IMG/VR virus record: IMGVR_UViG_3300030419_002654
Location: 1 to 55,324 of that record
Origin: a virus
Direction: 5' to 3' (one strand)
Length of the DNA stretch: 55,324 nucleotides
Both the position numbers and the translations under genes were made by a program. Shown here piece after piece: positions 20,055 to 27,892 of this stretch (the first letter of the stretch is position 1; every line of letters starts with the position of its first letter). The notes beneath the pieces are model-generated. The model was not told where the DNA came from and searched no databases. It saw only the letters and a program-made list of their open reading frames with translations.

Positions 20055-20509
20055 TTTTCTTTCTAACTGGAGTAAAAGGTGGCGATTTTGGCAAAAAATT
20101 CGAAAAAAGACTCGAAAAAGTGTTCCATTTATGCGTAGAAGAGCTAAATTTATCGAATTTCAAGGGCGTTGTCCATGTTGAGATGCCAAGAAAGAAAGGT
20201 TTACTTGATGAAAGGTATCATGGATACGTAGAAATGGAAGATAAACAAATGATCGAAGGCACAAATTACTGGTGGGCAGTTGTAAGATTAGCTAACACTC
20301 ACAATTTTCACGACGTTGTCGAGACATTTTGTCACGAAATGGTTCATGTAAAGCAATTTTTACGTAGAGAACTAACATCAAATGGCATGAAATGGAAAGG
20401 ACAACCCAATCCTAACACAGATGATCCGTGTAATGAACCACATGAATTGGAAGCATATAAGCTAGAAAAAGTTTTATACAACAAATGCGTTGACCTTAAA
20501 CTCATATAA
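20051..20509 (+). CDS. Putative zinc metallopeptidase (HExxH)
   Basis: ATG 20051 overlaps the previous stop. The protein carries FCHEMVHVKQF (the HExxH zinc motif) and, about 60 residues on, EPHELEAYKLE, which could supply the third ligand. This is the arrangement of small SprT/gluzincin-like phage proteins. The target is unknown. 152 residues, no signal peptide, so cytoplasmic. Confidence 0.78.
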   Translation: MIFFLTGVKGGDFGKKFEKRLEKVFHLCVEELNLSNFKGVVHVEMPRKKGLLDERYHGYVEMEDKQMIEGTNYWWAVVRLANTHNFHDVVETFCHEMVHVKQFLRRELTSNGMKWKGQPNPNTDDPCNEPHELEAYKLEKVLYNKCVDLKLI

Positions 20510-20518
20510 TAGTATAAT
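20490..20518 (+). promoter_or_regulatory. Early promoter
   Basis: TTGACC (20490-20495) inside the end of the metallopeptidase gene, a 17-bp spacer and TATAAT (20513-20518). Confidence 0.78.
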
Positions 20519-20550
20519 AGCGGTTCACACATTAATTAATGGAGAAAGAA

Positions 20551-20790
20551 ATGGCAGAAAAAGATAATGATTTTTCTAATATAGACAAACAAGTCTTTGC
20601 TATCGCTGGTTTGCTAGATGCTCAATTAAGAGTAGCTGGTTTAAACGCAGGCGAGTTTTCTGAACTAGAGGTAGACTATCTTAAAAATTGGTTAAACAAA
20701 GAGCAAGATCCTTTACTAGGAACTATTGTTGCTCAATTAATTGGTTTAAGAGAACTACCTTCAAAAGAAGAAGGTGATGATAATGAGTAA
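20551..20790 (+). CDS. Hypothetical acidic protein, 79 residues
   Basis: ATG 20551 is preferred to ATG 20539 because GGAGAAAG lies between them at proper spacing. A helical acidic protein (QVFAIAGLLDAQLRVAGLNA) with no recognised family. It overlaps the peroxiredoxin start by 8 nt. Confidence 0.7.
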   Translation: MAEKDNDFSNIDKQVFAIAGLLDAQLRVAGLNAGEFSELEVDYLKNWLNKEQDPLLGTIVAQLIGLRELPSKEEGDDNE

Positions 20791-21316
20791 ACCTATGATT
20801 CGAAAAGGAGATGGGTTTCCTTTATTCAACTACCTAGACAGAAAAGCAGGTGAGTTTGTTAAAATCGATTTCAATTCTGAAATCAAAGGTAAGAAAGTTT
20901 TAATATTTGGCTTACCTGGAGCATTTACACCAACTTGCTCAAGTAAACAATTACCTGGGTACGAGAGTTTATTCAATAAATTCAATGAGTTAGGTGTAGA
21001 TCATATATACTGCACATCTGTAAATGATCCATTTACAATGAATGCCTGGTTTGATAATCAGAACATTGTAAACGTAAGATCATTACCTGATGGAAATGGA
21101 GACTTAGCACAATCACTTGGAATGTTTGTATCTAAAAGAAACCTTAACTTCGGTCATAGGTCTTGGAGATATGCATTGCTTGTTGATGGCACGTCTGGTA
21201 AAGTAATCGAAGTATTTGCAGAACCTGAAAAGAGGGACATGGCTGATGATGATAGCTATGTTGTAAGTACTCCAGAAGCAGTTCTTAAATGGTTGCAGAA
21301 CAATCCCCAGAACTAA
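20783..21316 (+). CDS. Peroxiredoxin (Prx5/AhpE-type)
   Basis: A 177-residue thioredoxin-fold protein with FGLPGAFTPTCSSKQLPGYE: the peroxidatic Cys in the PxxxTxxC motif, and the Prx5-type Arg in the RSWRYALLVD strand. It reduces peroxides with thiol electrons; the glutaredoxin at 23832 could supply them. Start ATG 20783 with AAGG upstream. A marine phage could use it against oxidative stress during infection. Confidence 0.9.
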   Translation: MSKPMIRKGDGFPLFNYLDRKAGEFVKIDFNSEIKGKKVLIFGLPGAFTPTCSSKQLPGYESLFNKFNELGVDHIYCTSVNDPFTMNAWFDNQNIVNVRSLPDGNGDLAQSLGMFVSKRNLNFGHRSWRYALLVDGTSGKVIEVFAEPEKRDMADDDSYVVSTPEAVLKWLQNNPQN

Positions 21317-21744
21317 GAAGAGTTTTAACTTGGGATGACTATAATGAGCTAGTCTCATCTATAGCGTCCCAAATGGGCGATTGGGAACCACAGGCGATAG
21401 TTGGATTAACTCGTGGCGGGTTAATTCCAGCTGTACAATTTTCACACATGTTCAATGTTAAATTATATACATTGAATATTTCACTTAGAGATGGCAAAGC
21501 ACCTTCTACCAAATTCAATTGGAAACAGTTGGAGAAATATGATAGAATTTTAATTGTTGATGATATCAATGATAGTGGTGCTACATTACATGAAGTGCAT
21601 AATCAGTTTTATGGGAATGCACTACACAATCCACGTTTTGCTACTTTACTAAGTAAGCGTTCTTCAAAAATGAATGTAGACTACGCTGGAGAACATATAA
21701 ATACTTCTAAGGAAAACGATTGGATTGTTTTTCCTTGGGAATAA
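21289..21744 (+). CDS. Phosphoribosyltransferase-like protein
   Basis: A 151-residue type I PRTase fold: IVGLTRGGLIPAVQFSHM near the N terminus and the PRPP-binding motif LIVDDINDSGATL. This is the pattern of xanthine/hypoxanthine phosphoribosyltransferases, used for purine salvage. The base specificity cannot be read off. It overlaps the peroxiredoxin gene by 28 nt. Confidence 0.87.
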   Translation: MVAEQSPELRRVLTWDDYNELVSSIASQMGDWEPQAIVGLTRGGLIPAVQFSHMFNVKLYTLNISLRDGKAPSTKFNWKQLEKYDRILIVDDINDSGATLHEVHNQFYGNALHNPRFATLLSKRSSKMNVDYAGEHINTSKENDWIVFPWE

Positions 21745-21761
21745 TAAAATAGGAGAAATCT

Positions 21762-21926
21762 ATGTTAGATTGGATAAAAGGCCGTATAGCTGAAAGAACA
21801 AGTCTTGATGGACTTGCATTAGTAGGTATATGTGGTGGATTTTTATTATTTGATGGTTTAGCTGTATTAGCTGCTTGGGCAGGTTTAATATACGGCATTT
21901 GGACTATAGTACAACCGGAGAAATAA
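21762..21926 (+). CDS. Small membrane protein, 54 residues
   Basis: ATG preceded by TAGGAG. MLDWIKGRIAERTSLDG is followed by two short hydrophobic stretches (LALVGICGGFLLF and LAVLAAWAGLIYGIW), a helical hairpin. The type is conserved in T4-like marine phages. Function unknown. Confidence 0.75.
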   Translation: MLDWIKGRIAERTSLDGLALVGICGGFLLFDGLAVLAAWAGLIYGIWTIVQPEK

Positions 21927-21929
21927 TTT

Positions 21930-22778
21930 ATGTGGAATTTATCAAAGATATTCAAAACTACTAGGTATCTAATGAAAACAGATGCAAGTGGTTTTGGTGA
22001 CCATGACAACCCTGACATGAATGGACAACACAGATTGGATCACATAGTTAATATGTACCGTGAAATGAATATTCCATTTGGTCCTATGATGGCATCAGCC
22101 AACAGAAAAACAAAAGCAGGAAGAGATATAATTTGGGCTAGAGGAGACTTTACCGAAGATAATATTGATAATGTTGTCGTACCTACTTTGATGGATTTCG
22201 AATACCTAAAGAGTTTGGCACCTAACACGGTAGGTGCCCACTACTACCATCTAGTTAAAGGATGGGGCATAGAAGAACTATACAATCAAAGGTTTAAACA
22301 TTCAGAGACAGATCTTTTAGGAGATTTTGCTGCAGAGATAAGAACGAACCTTTCAAGACACTTATTATTGAGTCACGACTTATGGCATGTGTTGTTTAGA
22401 TACGATACTTGTACAATGGGTGAAGCAATGATTCAAGAAGTCACAGCACACTTATCTAAATTTAAACCGCCAAGACTAGTATCATTTTTTGGTACTTGGA
22501 AAATGGCAAGGAAGTTAAAATCTAAACTTCCATGGAAAGTTAGAAAAGAATGTATTCAACTTTCAAGGGCATGTTCGCGAGAACTATTTTTTCAACCTCC
22601 ACTATCTCTATTAGAAAAGGATATTCAAGAGGTTAGAGACACCTACAATATTGGAGTACCAGTTTTGTACAAACAATATGTAGAAGAATTTGGTCCACTA
22701 GGTGAAGCAAGAATGGATACATTCCATCCTCAATACAATGACGCCAAGTGGAATGAAGTGGAACCAATCAGTATATAA
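21930..22778 (+). CDS. coq4: COQ4-family protein
   Basis: A 282-residue protein. The central HDLWHVLFRYDTCTMGEAMI and following QE give the COQ4 metal motif HDxxH-x11-E. COQ4 takes part in ubiquinone biosynthesis as a membrane-associated scaffold or enzyme. Flanking helices are basic, without a membrane segment. A phage copy next to Fe-S assembly and thiol genes suggests support of respiration during infection; that is inference. Confidence 0.85.
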   Translation: MWNLSKIFKTTRYLMKTDASGFGDHDNPDMNGQHRLDHIVNMYREMNIPFGPMMASANRKTKAGRDIIWARGDFTEDNIDNVVVPTLMDFEYLKSLAPNTVGAHYYHLVKGWGIEELYNQRFKHSETDLLGDFAAEIRTNLSRHLLLSHDLWHVLFRYDTCTMGEAMIQEVTAHLSKFKPPRLVSFFGTWKMARKLKSKLPWKVRKECIQLSRACSRELFFQPPLSLLEKDIQEVRDTYNIGVPVLYKQYVEEFGPLGEARMDTFHPQYNDAKWNEVEPISI

Positions 22779-22782
22779 AATT

Positions 22783-23001
22783 ATGTTTATAAAAAATGGC
22801 AAATGGGATTGGCCCATTGCGAAAAAGATTGCCGACGTTTATAAAGAACACGGTTTAATAAAATGTATACTTTACATCATACTAATCATTTTAGGTATTA
22901 AGTTAGTAGTTATAAATGCTATTATCTTTGTACTTAATCTTTTACCTTGGTTTGATATACAGTATGCACCAATATTGAGGAGTATTGGCTTAATAGGTTA
23001 A
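22783..23001 (+). CDS. Small membrane protein, 72 residues
   Basis: ATG 22783 follows the coq4 stop; an earlier in-frame ATG at 22702 would overlap coq4 by 77 nt. One long hydrophobic segment (ILYIILIILGIKLVVINAII) follows a basic N terminus. It ends in a TAATG overlap with a 20-codon frame. Function unknown. Confidence 0.7.
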   Translation: MFIKNGKWDWPIAKKIADVYKEHGLIKCILYIILIILGIKLVVINAIIFVLNLLPWFDIQYAPILRSIGLIG

Positions 23002-23063
23002 TGACAATCGAACAGATACTAGTGCTAGCTGTGGTTGTTGCAACCATTTGGGCTCTAAGTTAG
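23001..23063 (+). CDS. 20-residue membrane microprotein, tentative
   Basis: Starts in the TAATG overlap and ends immediately before the iscU ATG. The product MTIEQILVLAVVVATIWALS is a single membrane helix. Supported by exact gene packing only. Confidence 0.45.
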   Translation: MTIEQILVLAVVVATIWALS

Positions 23064-23480
23064 ATGGCATATAGTAAAAAGGTCGTAGAAAGATTCGAAA
23101 ATGTATTAAACAATCCAGAGGCTCACTCTGTAGGCCGTTTTGATCCTCAAGATCCCAATGTAGCAACAGGAATGACAGGTGCACCAGCTTGTGGTGATGT
23201 TATGAAGCTACAACTTAAACTAAACATTGATGGATTGATAGAAGATGTAAAGTTTAAAACATATGGCTGTGGTTCAGCAATAGCATCATCTACAATGTTT
23301 GTAGAAATGTTAAAAGGCAAAACCATAGAAGAAGCAAAACAAGTTAAAGATAAGGACATAGCAAAAGCATTAGAGCTACCTCCAATTAAATTGCACTGCT
23401 CAGTATTAGCAGAAGATAGTATTAAAAAAGCAATAGAGAACTGGGAGGAAAAAACGGCTCACAGGAGACATAACCAGTGA
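23064..23480 (+). CDS. iscU: Fe-S cluster scaffold IscU
   Basis: A 138-residue protein matching IscU: GAPACGD (first Cys and the Asp), KTYGCGSAIASS (second Cys), the helix-III LPPIKLHCSVLAED (His and third Cys). All three cluster ligands are present, so it should assemble [2Fe-2S] clusters. No IscS desulfurase is in the window, so sulfur would come from the host. The stop overlaps the A-type carrier start. Confidence 0.96.
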   Translation: MAYSKKVVERFENVLNNPEAHSVGRFDPQDPNVATGMTGAPACGDVMKLQLKLNIDGLIEDVKFKTYGCGSAIASSTMFVEMLKGKTIEEAKQVKDKDIAKALELPPIKLHCSVLAEDSIKKAIENWEEKTAHRRHNQ

Positions 23481-23797
23481 TCGAATTATCAGATGCAGCG
23501 ATATCTAAAGCAATTGAAAGAACGTCGCAAGCGAATAGACCGAATATACGGCTGGGTGTTACTGGTGGTGGTTGTGCTGGCTTTGAGTATATTATTGAAT
23601 ATGCTGATAGTCCTAATCAAGATGATCTGGTAGAAGATTACGGAAAGTTTAAATTAGTAGTAGATAAGATGTCATCACCTTACCTTGAAGGTGCAACGCT
23701 CGATTGGGTTAAAGATGGTATCAATGAATACTTTAAAATAATAAATCCACAAGAAGTATCTTCATGTGGATGCGGAGTAAGCGTACAATTCGGTTGA
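23477..23797 (+). CDS. A-type Fe-S carrier (IscA/ErpA/HesB family)
   Basis: A 106-residue protein with the A-type fold: RLGVTGGGCAGFEYIIEY carrying the first Cys and the C-terminal SSCGCGVSVQF carrying the CxC pair. It delivers clusters from IscU to target proteins. Placed directly after iscU with a 4-nt overlap. Confidence 0.94.
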   Translation: MIELSDAAISKAIERTSQANRPNIRLGVTGGGCAGFEYIIEYADSPNQDDLVEDYGKFKLVVDKMSSPYLEGATLDWVKDGINEYFKIINPQEVSSCGCGVSVQFG

Positions 23798-23822
23798 CTT
23801 TTATTTCTAAATAATATATAAT
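23794..23822 (+). promoter_or_regulatory. Early promoter
   Basis: TTGACT (23794-23799) at the stop of the A-type carrier gene, a 17-bp spacer and TATAAT (23817-23822). The glutaredoxin ATG is only 9 nt downstream, so this transcript may be leaderless for it. Confidence 0.78.
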
Positions 23823-23831
23823 GGAGTTATT

Positions 23832-24062
23832 ATGAGCAAGTGGTTAATATATTCAAAAAACAACTGTCCTTATTGTGATAAAGCAAAGTTTGCTTTAAAA
23901 GATGAGGATGTCGAAATTAAAAACATAAACGATAAGCCTGGATACTTACAAGAACTATTAGAAAAGAATCCTAATGCTAGAACTATGCCTCAGATCTATA
24001 AAGATGATAAACTGATCGGAGGATATGATCAACTAAAAGTCTATTTGGAATTAAATAAATGA
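23832..24062 (+). CDS. Glutaredoxin (CPYC type)
   Basis: A 76-residue thioredoxin-fold protein with the dithiol active site NNCPYCDKAK, the cis-Pro TMPQIYKD and the glutathione site GGYDQL. T4 NrdC is the functional counterpart, serving ribonucleotide reductase. Here it may also serve the peroxiredoxin or the Fe-S proteins. It overlaps the glycosyltransferase start by 4 nt. Confidence 0.95.
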   Translation: MSKWLIYSKNNCPYCDKAKFALKDEDVEIKNINDKPGYLQELLEKNPNARTMPQIYKDDKLIGGYDQLKVYLELNK

Positions 24063-25096
24063 AATTAAACATACTCGGTGATCCAAACGTACAAACAAAT
24101 GAAGTAGATAAGAATGCTATGGGTGGTACAGAGCTAATGAAGTATGCTCTGTATGATAAACTACCTAAAAACTTATTAGATCACTTCCAGATTATTCCTT
24201 CAAGGTTTAGAGGATTAGAAGATGGTAAGAAACCTATCTATTGGGTGCACGACTTAGCTTTAGATCCAGAAATGGCTCATCTTAAAGATGGTGGCTGGGA
24301 TAGATTTGAAGCAATTGTTTGTGTATCGCATTGGCAGAGACAACAAATAGAAAACTATCTTGGCGTTCCAGCTAGTAAGATGGTTGTATTACAGAATGCA
24401 ATAGAACCAATACCAGCTCACGAGAAACCAGATCCTAAAGAATGTGTTAATATAATTTATCATACAACACCACATAGAGGATTAGATTTATTAGTACCAG
24501 TTATGGATTGGATTGAAGAACAATTACCTGACATCAACTGGCACTTAGATGTTTATAGTTCATTTGGAATATATGGATGGGCAGAAAGAGATAAACCTTA
24601 TCAAGATTTATTTCAAAGAATAAAAGACCATCCTAAAATGACTTATCACGGTCATGTACCAAATGAAGAAGTACACAAAGCATTACAGAAAGCTCATATC
24701 TTTGCCTTACCTAGTATATGGCCTGAGACTTCCTGTATCGCTCTTATAGAGGCTATGAGCGCTAGATGTATATGTGTGCACAGCAGTCTTGCGGCACTGC
24801 CTGAGACAGCCGCTAATTGGACCTTACAGTATGATTTTACAGAGGACATGAAAGACCATGCAAGCAGACATGCTTTGACGTTAGCAGATGCAATGAGGTT
24901 ATGTGATGAACCTAATATGGTAGAAAGATTAAATATGCAGAAAGCATATACAGATGGTTTCTATGGTTGGGAAGTAAGATCAAAACAATGGGAAGTATAT
25001 TTAACGTCATTATTAAGTAAAGGAACAGATGGAAACGCTACAAAGTCAACAAGCAAGGGAAATAGCAAGTCTAGCACAGGAAGTAAAACAACTTAA
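24059..25096 (+). CDS. GT4-type glycosyltransferase
   Basis: A 345-residue GT-B protein: N-terminal GGTELMKYAL, central CVSHWQRQQIENYLGVPASK and the C-terminal donor-binding region ALPSIWPETSCIALIEAMSA, with the E-x7-E-like pattern of GT4. It transfers a sugar to an unknown acceptor, perhaps phage DNA, virion or host surface. The last 25 residues are Ser/Thr/Gly/Lys-rich, because another gene (25029) is encoded there in a different frame. Confidence 0.88.
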   Translation: MKLNILGDPNVQTNEVDKNAMGGTELMKYALYDKLPKNLLDHFQIIPSRFRGLEDGKKPIYWVHDLALDPEMAHLKDGGWDRFEAIVCVSHWQRQQIENYLGVPASKMVVLQNAIEPIPAHEKPDPKECVNIIYHTTPHRGLDLLVPVMDWIEEQLPDINWHLDVYSSFGIYGWAERDKPYQDLFQRIKDHPKMTYHGHVPNEEVHKALQKAHIFALPSIWPETSCIALIEAMSARCICVHSSLAALPETAANWTLQYDFTEDMKDHASRHALTLADAMRLCDEPNMVERLNMQKAYTDGFYGWEVRSKQWEVYLTSLLSKGTDGNATKSTSKGNSKSSTGSKTT

Positions 25097-25190
25097 AAGA
25101 GAAATCCAAGAGTTAGAAAAGGCTAAGTACGAAGCCTATAAAAGAATAGGTGAATTAACTAGTCAGAAACCTCGTCGTACTGCTTCCTAA
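25029..25190 (+). CDS. Small coiled-coil protein, 53 residues
   Basis: Overlaps the glycosyltransferase 3' end by 68 nt in another frame. The product is a regular coiled coil (EIASLAQEVKQLKREIQELE) ending KPRRTAS. The regular heptads suggest this frame is under selection and the glycosyltransferase tail is the by-product. Its last 32 nt overlap the opposing nuclease gene. Confidence 0.6.
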   Translation: METLQSQQAREIASLAQEVKQLKREIQELEKAKYEAYKRIGELTSQKPRRTAS

Positions 25191-25839
25191 GTTCTAAAAA
25201 TTGTAATAAGTATTGATTTCTTTCTTTAGTGTTTTTGGTAAACACTTGAGGTTCATCTTCTCCATCCACACCAATCATAATTACTAGCTGAGGTATTTGA
25301 ATGTTAGTTCTTTCCTCAAACATAAAACTATAAGCTGCGGCTTGGACAAAATAGTTTTGGATCCATGCTTCAGGTTTCTTTTTCTTTGATGTCTTAAAAT
25401 CTATTACAGATAATTTTCCATCATATTCTGCTATACAGTCAACTTGACCAGCACTACGCAAAAAGTCTGAATATAAAAAACCTTCTACACATCTAATATT
25501 ATCTACCTTAGCAGCAAGATGGTTTGACATTGCATCAAACATCTCTTTATTGCTTGGCATTAATTTAACATCATCCATTGTACCAAGAATATAATGTTCA
25601 CATAACTTATGAATAGAAGTACCTCTTGCTGAGGCTACTTTTGTGACTCTATTTGCTTCCGCTTCTCCGACTCTAGCTCTCCATTCCTGGATTGCTTTCT
25701 TCGTCATCTGACCGGTTATAGTCGTCACAGAAGGATAGAAAGATCCATCTGGTGTCTCATATAGTCTCTTACCGTCAACGTTCCTTCTAGGAAGTTTCTG
25801 AAGGTCTGAGAGCATAAGATTGAACTGTTTGTCGATCAT
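25159..25839 (-). CDS. PD-(D/E)XK nuclease (exonuclease-like)
   Basis: A 226-residue protein with GQVDCIAEYDGKLSVIDFKT, giving the D...D-x-K core of RecB/Cas4-like nucleases, plus a downstream Gln in NYFVQAAAYS. The N-terminal YPSVTTITGQMTKKA is typical of the exonucleases of marine T4-like phages. A role in phage DNA recombination or host DNA degradation is likely. It overlaps the next minus-strand gene by 4 nt. Confidence 0.85.
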   Translation of the reverse strand: MIDKQFNLMLSDLQKLPRRNVDGKRLYETPDGSFYPSVTTITGQMTKKAIQEWRARVGEAEANRVTKVASARGTSIHKLCEHYILGTMDDVKLMPSNKEMFDAMSNHLAAKVDNIRCVEGFLYSDFLRSAGQVDCIAEYDGKLSVIDFKTSKKKKPEAWIQNYFVQAAAYSFMFEERTNIQIPQLVIMIGVDGEDEPQVFTKNTKERNQYLLQFLELRKQYDEVSD

Positions 25840-26159
25840 TTTTGGTGATGCTTCCTATAAGTTGCGGATCTTTTCCATTTATCTACAGCTTTATTAACTG
25901 CGCCACCTTTAGCTGTAGTTGATTTATTGACTTCACGTCCGAAAGGTGTCTGTGGATTCTGTTCTCCAATCTTAGATAATACTTCTTGGAAACCTTCATC
26001 CGGTTTACGCAGACCATCAACACCACCTACGATCATTGGTGCACTGATTACTTGCTTGAGGTTAGGATTAGCTTTTAAAAAGTCTTCCTTCTCAGCAATT
26101 TTTAGGTTAAGCTCGAACACTTCACCTGTTTCAGTGTCTTCAAAGTCGTAGTATGGCAT
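25836..26159 (-). CDS. Conserved T4-like phage protein, FmdB-like start
   Basis: A 107-residue protein beginning MPYYDFEDTETGEVFELNL, like a conserved cyanomyovirus protein with an FmdB-type opening but no zinc cysteines. The C terminus is basic (KAVDKWKRSATYRKHHQK). Function unknown. It sits between the exonuclease and the DUF6433-like gene, as in related marine phages. Confidence 0.75.
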   Translation of the reverse strand: MPYYDFEDTETGEVFELNLKIAEKEDFLKANPNLKQVISAPMIVGGVDGLRKPDEGFQEVLSKIGEQNPQTPFGREVNKSTTAKGGAVNKAVDKWKRSATYRKHHQK

Positions 26160-26623
26160 TACTTGGTATCTTGGTTTGCTGGATCATCCAAAAAGAAGTC
26201 AGCATGGAATGCTTTCTTCACTGTTGATTTGCTACAACCTAAAATCTTTCTGTCTTTAGCTTGTATTACTAAAGCTGCATCATCAGGATCCAATTGTTCT
26301 AACAACTGAACAAAAGATTGCTCTCTTTTAGCCTGAGGCATATTAGCTTTTCCTTCTAAGAATATATACATCCTTCTCATCTCTTGTAAAAGCATTTGTT
26401 GATTATCAAATGATTTATCTAAAGGTTCGTAAGGAGGTTTTCCTTCTGGAAGTGCCCACTTCAATCTATTGTCGTATGCCAACTCAAAGATACCTCTAAG
26501 TTCTCTACTATCATTAGCTTGAAGAATTTTAATTTTCTCGTTTACAGACTTAGCTTCTTTTACTTCTTTAATAATTTCGCCTAAGCCTTTAACAATTTCA
26601 TTTACTGCCATTTTAAAACTCAC
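26159..26623 (-). CDS. DUF6433-like phage protein
   Basis: A 154-residue helical protein with RLKWALPEGKPPYEPLDKS and LEQLDPDDAALVIQAKDRKI, motifs I recall from the DUF6433 family of T4-like marine phages. Function unknown. It overlaps the RNase H gene by 11 nt, which suggests joint expression in DNA replication. Confidence 0.75.
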   Translation of the reverse strand: MSFKMAVNEIVKGLGEIIKEVKEAKSVNEKIKILQANDSRELRGIFELAYDNRLKWALPEGKPPYEPLDKSFDNQQMLLQEMRRMYIFLEGKANMPQAKREQSFVQLLEQLDPDDAALVIQAKDRKILGCSKSTVKKAFHADFFLDDPANQDTK

Positions 26624-27482
26624 TTATGTTTTCGATAAGATTATTTAATCTACTTTTAACAAAATAGTTAAACAATCCATCTCGGCCACCTGGATCTACT
26701 TCGAACTGTTGTAATATTTGTTCTTGTAGTTCATTAGGTGTGTTAATTAAATCAACTAGCACTTGATTTCTCTTGTAGCCAGTTGCCCATTCATATGAGC
26801 CATTTAGTTCTTTATTATTTTGAACTGCGCTCATAATTTCTTCTAATCTATTTGCTCGCATTGGCTTTTGACGTCCGCCACTTACAAATGTATCATCAGC
26901 TGACAAAGCATTTGGAATTCCATCACCTCTATCTCCTTTAGCAATATGCTCTAAAAGATATTGTGCTGGATCTTTATGCTTTACCATTTTCTTTCTAACT
27001 GGATCATACTGATATACATTTGAATATACTTGCAACTGTATAAAGTCTTTATCTCCACTTAGAATTAAAATCTTTTCTTTGCCGTCACCCATGACGACAC
27101 CTTCAGTATGACAGATTGTTCCTATTATATCATCTGCCTCTGCTCTGTTAACTCTTATATGTTTATATGGAAAGAATTCCTTTAGTTCATCTCTAATAAC
27201 ATTTAAACAATTAAAAATGTTTGGCCAATCTAAGTCAGATTGATCTCTATTTGTTTTTCTATGTGCTTTGTAATATGGAAAATGATCTTTTCTCCAATTG
27301 TTAGTATCATCACAACAGATAACTAACTCTCCATATTCTTCTTTGAATTTGTTTCGGTAGGAACGAATACCATTAAGAACCATATGTCTTAATAAGTCCT
27401 CATCTACCTCGTTGGATCTACTTGAGTGTAGTTGAGCCATCAGGTTAGAAATCATAACCTGGTTTAAATCAACTAATATCAT
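26613..27482 (-). CDS. rnh: RNase H / 5'-3' exonuclease (T4 Rnh, FEN-like)
   Basis: A 289-residue FEN-superfamily nuclease: MILVDLNQVMISNL with the first Asp, DDTNNWRKDHFPYYKAHR, RAEADDIIGT and LSGDKDFIQLQ with the remaining metal-binding acidic residues. T4 Rnh removes RNA primers from lagging-strand fragments. Driven by an early promoter (27537-27509) with an upstream AAG-rich leader. Confidence 0.93.
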   Translation of the reverse strand: MILVDLNQVMISNLMAQLHSSRSNEVDEDLLRHMVLNGIRSYRNKFKEEYGELVICCDDTNNWRKDHFPYYKAHRKTNRDQSDLDWPNIFNCLNVIRDELKEFFPYKHIRVNRAEADDIIGTICHTEGVVMGDGKEKILILSGDKDFIQLQVYSNVYQYDPVRKKMVKHKDPAQYLLEHIAKGDRGDGIPNALSADDTFVSGGRQKPMRANRLEEIMSAVQNNKELNGSYEWATGYKRNQVLVDLINTPNELQEQILQQFEVDPGGRDGLFNYFVKSRLNNLIENISEF

Positions 27483-27508
27483 AATATCTTCTCATATCTA
27501 AACTTACC

Positions 27509-27537
27509 ATTATACACTCTTCAGTATATAAGGTCAA
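27509..27537 (-). promoter_or_regulatory. Early promoter (leftward)
   Basis: On the minus strand TTGACC (27537-27532), a 17-bp spacer and TATAAT (27514-27509), upstream of the RNase H gene. Confidence 0.85.
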
Positions 27538-27540
27538 CTG

Positions 27541-27879
27541 TTAATCTTTATATAAATTCTGCCAAGTTGAAGTAAACACTTCACTCTCATCTTTATTAAC
27601 AACTTCTTTTACGATCGCTTGTAGTGGGTGATCGTGACCACATGCTTTGAGTAATGCCGACTTTAATGATTCACATACCATTAATAAATCTTGATCTAAA
27701 CCTTTTTCTCTCAACTTGATACCTCTTGATTCGATCTCTTCGAACAAATGGTATGTGAGCTCAATGGATGTACTAAGAGAAAGCTCAGCTTGATACCTTT
27801 TTATATTGGCAAGCCTTTCCTCCTCACTTATCGGAACACTCTCGCGCTTCATCTTCGGGAATTGAATAACTTTACCCAT
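27541..27879 (-). CDS. Late protein of unknown function, 112 residues
   Basis: I chose the ATG at 27879, 5 nt after a perfect late promoter, over an upstream ATG whose codons would run through the promoter and into the preceding gene. Helical protein (MGKVIQFPKMKRES, STSIELTYHLFEEIESRGIK). A conserved type in marine T4-like phages; function unknown. Confidence 0.75.
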   Translation of the reverse strand: MGKVIQFPKMKRESVPISEEERLANIKRYQAELSLSTSIELTYHLFEEIESRGIKLREKGLDQDLLMVCESLKSALLKACGHDHPLQAIVKEVVNKDESEVFTSTWQNLYKD

Positions 27880-27884
27880 GCAGT

Positions 27885-27892
27885 TATTTATA
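27885..27892 (-). promoter_or_regulatory. T4-type late promoter (leftward)
   Basis: TATAAATA on the minus strand (27892-27885), directly after the upstream gene's TGA and 5 nt before the ATG at 27879. Confidence 0.85.
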
